This document shows, piece after piece, positions 55,655-64,000 of a DNA stretch of 64,000 nt (its first letter is position 1; the number at the start of each line of letters is the position of its first letter). The translations under genes were made by a program, and so were the position numbers. The notes beneath the pieces are model-generated. The model ran no database searches, was not told where the DNA came from, and saw only the letters and a list, made by a program, of their open reading frames with translations. The stretch is from Chaenocephalus aceratus. Its lineage: Eukaryota > Chordata > Actinopteri > Perciformes > Channichthyidae. The stretch covers positions 8,767,250 to 8,831,249 of the forward strand of contig CM043799.1 in the NCBI GenBank assembly GCA_023974075.1. The letters run 5' to 3'.

Positions 55655-55969
55655 TTTTTGATTTGATGAGTAGTGCAGATATCACTGTAAAATCAATCGA
55701 CAGTAAAGAGAATACTTACTTCCGGGTGTAAAATCCTCCGTTATCCAATGGGAATGGACACTCATATTGCCTTTAAGTGTCGCCGACATGGACCGATGTA
55801 GTGCTTCCCTAAGCGTCAAATACCGCCGCCGATGGGAATACATTGCAATCAGTTGAAAGCTCTTTGCGTCCGCTTATGAAGCCGAAGGAGACTCGGCGTG
55901 TCACAACTGCACACCAAAGGACCCTGACCAAGCGTCGCTCCTGGACGTTCAGGGAGTGAGACTGTGTTG
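55655..55969. mobile_element. Terminal fragment of the 4257-7029 DNA element family
   Basis: GATGGGAATACATTGCAATC, AGTTGAAAGCT, CAGGGAGTGAGACTGTGTTG and ATATCACTGTAAAATCAATC align with the reverse complement of 4262-4570. Only one end is present. DNA from 55970 to 56199 has no recognised gene. Confidence 0.75.
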
Positions 55970-56716
55970 GTAAAACATGAAATCCTGCATTCACTTTTTT
56001 GATTGTAATTTTCAGGCAAGGTTAAGCATAAATGTAGTAAAATAAAAAACCTGCAAGTTCCTCTTTAAACATCGCCGACTGCTATAGGTGAATGTCACCT
56101 CATTTGCCTATGTGCCGATGGCAGTAAATAGGGTGAATGCCCTGATGTCTGGCCGATGTATCGGTGCATCCTTAATTACAATGAGTATAGCATGAGGATG
56201 TAAAGACCCCCCTGTACCAGAACTACAGCTGGAGGATAAATCTGTTGACTTTAGCACAACAGGCCTATCACAGCTGGACTTTGTGAGACTTGGAGCTATG
56301 CCTAAGACACCTTTATAGAGTATGATGCATGCTCAACAAAATCCAGAACCTAACAGTGAAAGGACGGACAGAGATAATGTAGCAACTAAAAACACCAGCA
56401 CAGCCAAAGTTGTAGTATCTGATGGACTTCATATACGGAACCAATCCACCCCCACAAGTCAAATACACCAGAGCCTTGAACTCACAGCCATTATGCAGAG
56501 ACAAACAGATGTGGCTGACCTCATTGTCATGCAGCAGAACCAGTCCTCACTTCCAAGGAGAGAGGTCCCGGTGTTTGATTGTGATCCACTCAACTTTTGA
56601 CTGTTTACACAAGCGTTCAAGCACAATATAGAAGATAAGACCAACAGTAATGAAGACAGACTGTACTTCCTTGAACAGTACACCAGCCAAAGGAACTAGT
56701 TAGAAGCTGTCTTAAC

Positions 56717-56784
56717 ATGGATGCCATAACAGGTTATGCCGAAACAAAACGCCTACTGAAGCAGCACGATGGGACTTCAGATGA

Positions 56785-56826
<42 letters not shown>

Positions 56827-57682
56827 ACTTCAGAGCTATGCACTATATCTAAGAGCCTGTGATTATGCTGTTCAGGATCTTCCTCATATATCAGAACTCC
56901 CATTCAAGCTACGACAGAAATGGAGATCTGCTGTATGCAACATCATTGAAAGAACACAGCAGAGACCCAGATTCCATGATCTCATCAAATTCATCAAAAG
57001 ACAGGTCAAAATAATTAAAGATCCTATTTTTGGAGAAATTAACGACTCGTATGGAAGCACAATAACAAGAAAACCAAAAACAGACTCACCGTATTCAAGG
57101 TCAAGCAGCAAGAAAAGTTTCGCTACAGCCGTAACTCCTGTCATTCCCAGACCAAAAATCAACATCTCACATTCAATAGAAAAGAGAGACAACTTAAAGG
57201 ACACTGAAAGAAAGGATGCTTTCATCAAACCTTGTTTCTTTTGTGATGGAAATCATCCATTAGAAAGCTGTCAAGCAATGTCAAAGATTTCCCACCAAGA
57301 GATGGTTGAAATTCTAAAGAAACATGGACTCTGCTTTGCCTGCTTGATAAAAGGACATATGAGCAAAACATGCAAGAAGCATGCACTTACCTGTCAATCA
57401 TGTAATAAGAAACATCCCACTGTCCTGCATTTCATCAACTTTACCCCAGGTGGCACTGTAGAGAACAGCAAAACATTAATGGCAGTCACAAAGAAAGATG
57501 CCACCATCAATTGCAACCCTGTTAGCATTTCTATGGTATCAACTGAACATACAGCGATCAAAATCAAATATTACAAGTTGGCAGTTGTACCAGTTAAAGT
57601 AAAATCAAGCAAAGGAAGCTGTGTCATAGAAACCTATACGTTTCTAGACCCAGGAAGTACGGCGACCTTCTGTACAGAATGA
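56717..57682 (+). pseudogene. BEL/Pao gag C terminus and protease
   Basis: The 321-codon frame has a poly-Asp run from a GAC microsatellite (56777-56825), LPFKLRQKWRSAVCNI, then zinc-knuckle-like CFFCDGNHPLESC, CFACLIKGHMSKTC and CQSCNKKHPTVLH, and the protease-like TYTFLDPGSTATFCTE, then a stop. Upstream gag (LPRREVPVFDCDPLNF near 56550, EDRLYFLEQYTSQRN near 56655) is in other frames with stops. Confidence 0.8.
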
Positions 57683-57958
57683 CAAATGGAACAGTTATCT
57701 GTCTGAGGAAAGAGAACGGAGATCCTACTTCGGATGATGGGTCAAGAAAGGCCTGCAAAAAGAAAAAACATACTGAGCGGACTGGAAGTATGTAGCCTGG
57801 ATGGAAAAGACTTCATAAGACTTCCAGAGGTGTACACGCAAAACAATATTCCTGTAAGTCAAGAGAACATCCCTACGTAAAAGGACATTGAAGAATGGCC
57901 TTACCTGAAAGACGTTCAGCTGAGCACTATCAAGGCAGAAGTTGATCTTCTCATTGTA

Positions 57959-58525
57959 ATGAACATTCCCAAAGCTATAGAGCCATTACAAATAATCAAC
58001 AGTCAAGGAGAGGGGCCCTATGCAGTTCTAACACGCTTGGGGTGGATTGTTAACAGACCTCTTGGAAACGCTGCACCTGCAAGTATGCAAGGCCGAACAC
58101 GATTAACATCCAACAGAATCTTAGTGGCCAGATTGGAAGAACTTCTTGTCCAACAATATAATCAAGACTTCTCAGAATTGGCCTACAATGAGAAAAAGGA
58201 ATACTCATTCGATGACAATAAATTCCTGCAAATTGCCGACAAATCTGTTGAAAATAAAAATGGCCAACATGAAATAAGACTCCCTTTCCGCAACGACAAG
58301 CTCTGCCTACCTAACAACAGAAAAATGGCAGAACAAAGATCCTTCAGTCTCAGCCAAAGACGGGAAAGATATGAATCCCTTCGGAAAGTTTATATCAGTT
58401 TCATGGACAATATCCTGGCAAAAGGACCTGCGGAAAAGGTGCCAGAAGAACAGCTTCTCCAGAATGATGGGAGATTGTGGTGTTCCATGGAGTTTACCAC
58501 AAAAGAAAAAGGACAATCCGGGTGA
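57959..58525 (+). pseudogene. BEL/Pao pol linker
   Basis: 188 open codons: GEGPYAVLTRLGWIVNRPL, NQDFSELAYNEKKEYSFDDN, GQHEIRLPFRNDKLCLPNNR and SLRKVYISFMDNILAKGPAE, the region preceding BEL reverse transcriptase. It follows the protease after about 275 bp of broken sequence (CSLDGKDFIRLPEVYT near 57800). Confidence 0.75.
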
Positions 58526-59363
58526 TCTTCGACTGTACCTCTTCATTCCAAGGTACCTCACTAAACTCGGAGCTGCTACAAGGCCCTGACCTTACGAAGA
58601 CCTTGCTTGGTGTACTACTCAGATTTCGTCAGGAAGCTGTGGCAGTTATGGGGGACATAGATGGGATGTTTCATCAAGTTAAAGTCCCTGAGGAAGATGT
58701 GGACTTCCTACGATTCCTATGGTAGTCCGGTGGTGACATTTGTCAACCACTGGCAGAGTACTGAATGACCGTACACCTTTTTGGAGCTGTGTCATCACCA
58801 AGTTGCAACAACTTTGCACTTAAACGGACTGATGATGACAACGAAGGGAAATGTGAAATGGATATACTCAACACCATACGCCTCAATTTCTATGTCGACG
58901 ACTGTCTCAAATCAGTCTCCAGCGAAAGACATCTCCCTGATACAGAAACTTAAATCAATCTGAAGGATTCAAATTAACTAAATGGTAAAGTAACAGCTGC
59001 TCTCTTCTGGCCTCTGTTCCAGCAGAAGACAGAGCTAAGGAGGTGAAAGACCTAGTTCTCGACAGAGACAAGCTGCCTGTAGCAAGAGCCCTTGGCATGC
59101 AATGGAATATAGAGTCTGACACATTCTTCTTCAACATCACTCCACAACAAAAATCAGTAAGCCGGAGAAGTATCCTGTCAGTATTGAACTCGGTCTGACC
59201 CGCTTTCTAGCACCCGTCATGCTGATTGGTAAAAATATGCTTCAAGAACTGTGCAAGTTGGACTGTGGATGGGATGAGGAAGTTCTACCTTCCTTTGCTG
59301 ATAAATGGAAGGACTGGCTGAAAGATCTCAACCCAATTTCCAACTTCAAGACCAAGAGATGCT
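58477..59363 (+). pseudogene. BEL/Pao reverse transcriptase, frameshifted
   Basis: GVYHKRKRTIRVIFDCTSSF, LLRFRQEAVAVMGDIDGMFH (palm Asp) and VKVPEEDVDFLRFLW in one frame. Then VHLFGAVSSPSCNNFALKRT and the catalytic NFYVDDCLKSVSSE in another. Further on are LPVARALGMQWNIESDTFFF and GWDEEVLPSFADKWKDWLKD. At least three frame changes and a stop after FLRFLW. Confidence 0.75.
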
Positions 59364-60277
59364 TTAACCTCTTAAGCACCGTCCCCCTGATACATGGGGG
59401 AAAACGCGTCATCTGAGGAAACAGTGTCTGAGAGCATCTTAATATTTAATAAACTATGAATGTTTTATATCCATGTAACGGGAAGAAACTCAGCTAACTG
59501 GTCTTTTTTTTTTTTTTTTTTTTAAACTCACAATGCTAAAGCTGAGCTTCTGAATCAACAACGAGCTAAAAATGCTAACAGATTACTGCACAGAAACTGA
59601 CTAATAAAAGCCTTATTATTGATCTATTCTGCACATCCAACATATCGACTGGCATCGTGAGAAGACACAGAATCGATAGGTACATACATCATCACTCTAT
59701 GATAAGAACTCGCGGAGATAATAACAAGAACAGACATCAAAACATGTGGCGCTAGGTAGCTAAAACCGGCAACATGGCCTACTTTGGTCGTAGTCTGGTC
59801 AAAACTGGTCTTCAATGGCATTAACCTGTTAAGCCAGAGATCCCGGTACCGGGGCACTGCCGCAACATCTTGCAGGAAACAGTGTCTGAGGGCATGTTCA
59901 TTTAATAAACTATGAATGTTTTATATCCATGTAACGGGAAGAAACGCATCTAACTGATCATTTTAATTTTTTTTTCAAAAAAAAACCCCACAATGCTAAC
60001 ACTGAGCCTCTGAATTAGCAACAAGCGAAAAATGCTAACACATGACTGCACCGAAATTCACTCACAAAACCTTATTATCTATCTTTGCTGCACATCCATG
60101 ACATCGTTTCACATTGTGAGGTGACACAGAATCGAAGGGTACCCTCATTATCACTCAATTATATGAAATTGCGGCTTTATAAACAAAAACAGACATCAAA
60201 ACATGTGGCGCTAGGTAGCTAAAAATGCTAAAATGGCTCACCTGTGTCTTTGTCTAGTCAAACGTGGTCTTCAATGG
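59364..60277 (+). repeat. 457 bp tandem duplication
   Basis: Two units (59364-59820, 59821-60277) share TTAACCT-TTAAGC starts, GAAACAGTGTCTGAG, AAACTATGAATGTTTTATAT, CCATGTAACGGGAAGAAAC, AAACATGTGGCGCTAGGTAG and GGTCTTCAATGGCATTAA at the same offsets. The units differ by many substitutions. It ends the BEL remains. No coding potential. Confidence 0.8.
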
Positions 60278-60779
60278 CATTAAAACGATAACAACGCTGC
60301 TGAAGTTAATCCATAGGTTAATCCAATGTGTCTGTGTCCCTTTGAAATGATTTATGATAATCCATGAGCAATAAACCTCCTTTTCCGTTTCTGGATGTCA
60401 GAGCTAGAAATATTTTCACTCTGATGCAAAACTGTGTGCGCGAAGCCCCCACCTTTTTGTTTTACCATGTGTGTGTACGGGGAGATTCCCCTTCGATTCT
60501 ATTGGCTCTAACGGTCAGAAAGAGATGTCAATCAATCAATGCCAAAATCGACCAATGGGTTCCAGAGAAACGGTAAAACCCCCATTTCCACCCAAATCAC
60601 CTCAGAGGTGGAGTTTTATTGGCTAAACCTCTCTAAAAAGGTCAAATGTCACTTGTTTTGCATCAATCTTGATACAGGGTACTTATTATATGTTGTAATT
60701 TGGATTCCAAAAGCTTTTAGTCTACCTTACCATCATCCAAGGGTAGTTTTAACCCGGCACATGCACACATAGCAACCCA
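60278..60779. other. Non-coding DNA, probable repeat
   Basis: No gene recognised. GGTTAATCCAATGTGTCTGT and TTTTATTGGCTAAACCTC look like fish repeat DNA, but no ends were found. Confidence 0.35.
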
Positions 60780-60885
60780 GTCTCACGGCATTTCGTGTTC
60801 ACCAACACGATTTGTAATCTATTGATTCGTGTTCGCCAACACGATTTGCCCCTTTTTTCGTGTTGCACAGCACGAATTTAAAAGC
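60780..60885. repeat. Cluster of three short hairpins
   Basis: TCGTGTTCACCAACACGA, TTCGTGTTCGCCAACACGA and TTCGTGTTGCACAGCACGAA follow one another within 90 bp, each a near-perfect inverted repeat. Likely the terminal part of a small DNA element (start AGTCTCACGGCATTTCGTG). The DNA to 61284 shows no gene. Confidence 0.6.
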
Positions 60886-61287
60886 AATGTATTTCTACTG
60901 CCTGCAGCACGTCTTTTGTGTGGTTCATAAAAACATGTTCTTACTAAATATCAAGCCACAATTATTGCTTTTATTTTAAATCGTATAATTTCGGACTTTT
61001 GTTGCCGTCTGTGATGAAAAGAAATGGGGCTCAGAGCCTCAGGATACTGAAATCTGTATTTTTTAAATCTTTTTTTCCGTCTAATTTGTTATTCTTTTCA
61101 AAATAACACACTGTTATTTACTCACCAATAACACACAATTATCCTTGCTTTTATTTATTGGTTTAATTCCATAATCTCGGGCTTTTTTGGCGTCCGTCAG
61201 GGACTGAATTTCAAAATAAAATAACCGGAAACAGACGTAGGCCTATAAGGGACAGTTCGAGCATCATCGACTTTGCGCTGTCATCGA

Positions 61288-61345
61288 GGTGAGGATGGCC
61301 GAAGACACTACACCACCCATAATCCCCAGCTATCGTTTAGGACTA
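61288..61345 (+). mobile_element. Small fragment of the 4257-7029 element family
   Basis: GAAGACACTACACCACCCAT and AATCCCCAGCTATCGTTT match 4688-4730 (GAAGACACTACACTACCCAG, AATCCCCAGCTATCGTTT). Confidence 0.7.
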
Positions 61346-63020
61346 CAGTCCACGTGATTAAACTTCAAATCGGGATTGGATGTTGGCAGTTGGCAGTTGG
61401 CAGTTCCAGTGCGGAGCTCGGAGCTCGCTATGCTGCGTTCAGACCGGACGCGATGCGAATATTCGCTTCGCTCTCAACGCTCCTATCGCATCGCTCTAGT
61501 CGCTCGAGTTTCACCGCAGCTGCCAGCTGTGTTTACTCGCATCATTCAAACAAGACGCGCTGGCTCGGGAGCTACAACTACAACAACATGAACATATTTT
61601 ACCGTGATTAAATTGTAATACACGTTTCTAAATGATGCCGACGTAACAACATACTGATACCGGTTAGTAAAAACCATGAATTAATGCTTTGACAAGTCTG
61701 CAGACAGACGGCAGGCGAAAAACCTTTTAGAATGCTTGTTTCCTGAATGGAGCTTGGCTAAGCTAACGCTATATATGCTCCGACCGTCCACACTCACAAC
61801 AACGGCCTACAGACATAAATAAACCAGCGACTGTATTCTCCATGACACAGACAGTCTGTGGTTTGTACTTGTTTAACTTTTGTCTAGTTTCTGAACAGAT
61901 CGTATCTGTCCCCGGCTGTTTGAAGAGCAAACATGTGAAACAAAAGATAGCATGTACCTGTTTGCATCCAGCTAGCCATGTGAGAAGCCTTGTTGATACG
62001 TTTTGTCTTTTTCACGAGCTTGCATGTGATATATACAAATCGGGTTGGTCCGGTCCAAGGTCTTTAAGTATCAATTTATCTCCCAAACTTCTCCTTTCAA
62101 AAGGATTGGAGAGTAGCTCTTGGGCGGACCGAGGTTCCGGCGACTCCACCTGCACACCATTCTCATCCAAATACTGCGTCACCTTGGTCACTCACGAGTC
62201 TAAAAAACAACTCACGTCAACGCACGTAAGCAACATGGGCGCCAACGTGAGCGCCCACGTGACCAAAATATTTGACGGCGCTGATTGGCTGAAATTATGT
62301 TTCGGCGACACAGTTTACTATTGAGACTTTTGCAACGTGCTGGTTTCTGCTGTTTGGCTCGAGGGCTCTGCCCGGTAATGATAAACTAATGCCATGGGCA
62401 AGGCCAGGCAGGAAACAGGTGACTTATCAGTAACTTTAGACATCGGAACACAATTTTAAACGAGATTGTATTGTAGATTATACATTTTTGTGATACCAAT
62501 TGTATGATATTTACCTTGTTCATTAAAAATTAAAAAAAAAATATTTTGTATCTGGCAAGAGGTGGGGCGGCGCCCCTAGCGCCCCTATGGGCCGGCCGCC
62601 ACTGGATGTTGGATTGGCAGTGCGTCAAGGTTACGGAATCGAAGCTGGATCGAACGCCCCCCCCCCCCCCCCCCCCCCCACAAAAATGATCTATGGAGCA
62701 GTCTCGATTGGGAACGTTTTCGTTTTTCCAACAATTAGAAGTTACCAGTATTAAACACCAATTATTAAACAATTGAAATGAACCGATTAAACATCTCTCT
62801 GACACAGTTTAAACGCATTTCAAGTGGAAGAATTGTTCGTGTCTCCTTTTAAGAGCCAAATTCAACCTATCTCTCTGTCTATCTATCTAGCTTTCTTATA
62901 GTTATTGTCTCTTTCTTTTTCTATCATTCATTATATATTTCTTCATCTATCCATCTCAATCTTACAATCTGTCTCACTATCTCTGTCTGTCTCATACAGC
63001 AGCTGTTTGTTTGCATATCT
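61346..63020. other. Repeat-rich DNA without recognised genes
   Basis: GTTGGCA repeats at 61380-61403; a MITE-like CGTTCAGACCGGACGCGATG near 61437; a 160-codon frame at 61842-62324 with no known domain; a hAT-like terminus near 62560-62610 (GGCGCCCCTAGCGCCCCTAT, CCGCCACTG); a run of 23 C at 62657-62679; CTAT/TCTT low-complexity near 62870-62990. Confidence 0.4.
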
Positions 63021-63025
63021 GTTGT

Positions 63026-63060
63026 GTCTGTCTGTCTGTCTGTCTGTCTGGCTGGCTGGC
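63026..63060 (+). repeat. TGTC/TGGC tetranucleotide microsatellite
   Basis: Six TGTC units followed by GGCT units. Simple sequence only. Confidence 0.8.
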
Positions 63061-63166
63061 TGTGTTGCAATGGCAACAACACACAACCCAGACCCCAATA
63101 ATCCCACATCCAAAGAAGGGAAACGCATGGCTCTTGAGCTGAAGCATGAACACATGCTAGCTGAAG

Positions 63167-64000
63167 CAGTGGCGTGCACAGACATTTATAGGGGCAGGTG
63201 CTCAAGAGAAAAAAAAAGGGCACCTTCTGAGTCGTCGTGGCGGTCTGGCGAAGCGTGCACCAAAATTGCGCGCGAAAATTTGCCGGATAATGGCGGATTT
63301 TGTTAGTTTCTTTTCGGTTTTTGGTTACTCCTTCCATCTCTCCCTCATTTTGGTCATCATCAGAGAGCACTGTTTCTGAACATGGTGCTGCTCTGGACTC
63401 TGACATTTCTGTTTCATCTGTGTCTGACGGATTTGTCTCCCTCATCTTAGATGGACTATTGCAGGACAGCAGGGGGCTGTTTCCCTGAGCCTGCTGTAGC
63501 TGCCTAGAATACAAACAATATATAATATGATGTTTATTTCAATTATTTGGGTAAGGCAATGCAATGCATGACAACATTAAGACTCACCAGACTTTAACTG
63601 GCATGGCCACAATTCAACACCCTACGACGAGTTTTTTTTTTTTTGTCATTTGGCAAGTAGCTTCATGTCTGATTTAGTATCACCAAAGCACTTAGTGTGG
63701 TTAAAATAAATGGTGGGCCTCTCAATAAAATTATATTATTATTTATTATTATTATTATTACTACTATTATTATCACAGTTCAAATCTGAGCATGAAAGGG
63801 CTCTAGACAGACAGTTTGTCCCTTAACATGACTCTGGTATTGACTCTGACCTTTCTTCTTCATCTTCATCATTGATGATGGGTAAGGGTTCATCAGGCAC
63901 ATCTGCATCCTCATCTTCCTTGCTGGTAGGCTCAGGCTGCTTTACCCAGGAGAGCAGAGAGCTGCTTCCCCGGGCTGCTTGCTGTAGCTCTCTTTGTTTT
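63167..64000 (-). mobile_element. hAT-type element, left end to beyond the window
   Basis: CAGTGGCGTGCACAGACATT at 63167 is a hAT-like terminus seen in fish repeats. The other end is outside the window. On the minus strand two exon-like frames occur: 64000-63845 (RELQQAARGSSSLLSWVKQP, then an acidic run) and 63508-63290 (QLQQAQGNSPLLSCNSPSKM, acidic run). They begin with the same phrase, so one duplicates the other. No catalytic domain is in view. Confidence 0.5.

Larger units (their letters stand above)
56200..59363 (+). mobile_element. BEL/Pao retrotransposon, decayed
   Basis: Plus-strand gag, zinc knuckles, protease, pol linker and reverse transcriptase pieces in BEL order across several frames. 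No LTRs were recognised. The left end abuts unidentified DNA and the right end is cut by the tandem repeat at 59364. Confidence 0.8.

Noticed and set aside
59401..60280. Possible CRISPR-like or RNA gene reading of the repeated segment
   Set aside because: Only two long units with many differences and no short spaced repeats. It is a plain tandem duplication in a vertebrate genome.
61842..62324. 160-codon open frame
   Set aside because: No domain, signal or splice context. It lies in repeat-rich DNA with palindromic CACGTGAGCGCC-type sequence and is probably chance.
62657..62679. Run of 23 C bases as a regulatory or G-quadruplex site
   Set aside because: Homopolymer length is unreliable in assemblies and no surrounding promoter features were seen.
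63061..63160. Exon-like stretch MATTHNPDPNNPTSKEGKRM
   Set aside because: The frame is open but follows a microsatellite, lacks a clear acceptor and donor, and matches no family I know. Not listed as a gene.

Overview
The window is eukaryotic and almost certainly from a teleost fish. It carries spliced alcohol dehydrogenase genes with the vertebrate exon plan and fish-type protein sequence. They sit in DNA crowded with fish-type transposable elements: L2/Rex1-like LINEs, DIRS, Gmr1-like Ty3/gypsy, BEL/Pao, hAT, Harbinger and Tc1-type elements, a tRNA-derived SINE and many MITEs. No bacterial operons, CRISPR arrays or rRNA genes were seen.

Left third (1-26.7 kb). A composite of two LINEs lying 3' end to 3' end occurs twice as a direct repeat, at 1-9426 and 14384-20391. 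Copy A (left) later took in two DNA elements, at 3124-3811 and 4257-7029, whose empty sites survive in copy B. Between the copies is a 5 kb AT-rich stretch with one convincing terminal coding exon of an unidentified gene (9990-10109) and a probable MITE. To the right of copy B lie two LINE fragments, a solo LTR, half of a MITE-like element and a broken DIRS retrotransposon (about 22.8-26.1 kb).

Middle (26.8-47.3 kb). Two tandem, same-strand alcohol dehydrogenase genes of the fish class I-like (adh8) type. The first (27002-36892, nine exons) is open from end to end, with both zinc sites and the NAD fold intact. Its large introns hold a nest of MITEs, a deleted Gmr1-like element with its LTR, a LINE tail and a Tc1-type element. 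The second (40689-47303) is a pseudogene: exon 2 cannot be found, exon 3 is split by a 456 bp hAT element directly before the catalytic cysteine codon, and exon 6 has a frameshift. A DIRS terminus lies about 65 bp before its start codon.

Right third (47.8-64 kb). The remains of one Gmr1-like retrotransposon (minus strand, gag to protease) are spread over 7.7 kb. Its protease codons are split by two hAT elements in the same 8 bp target, and its gag is split by a LINE. After it come a terminal fragment of the DNA element family seen in copy A, a decayed BEL/Pao element with a poly-Asp microsatellite, a 457 bp tandem duplication, small hairpin repeats, low-complexity tracts, and the edge of a hAT element that runs off the window.

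The one clear host function is NAD-dependent alcohol/aldehyde oxidation by the intact ADH. The rest is mobile DNA and its damage. All exon calls were made by eye from splice signals, reading frame and knowledge of the ADH family; no alignment or database search was run.
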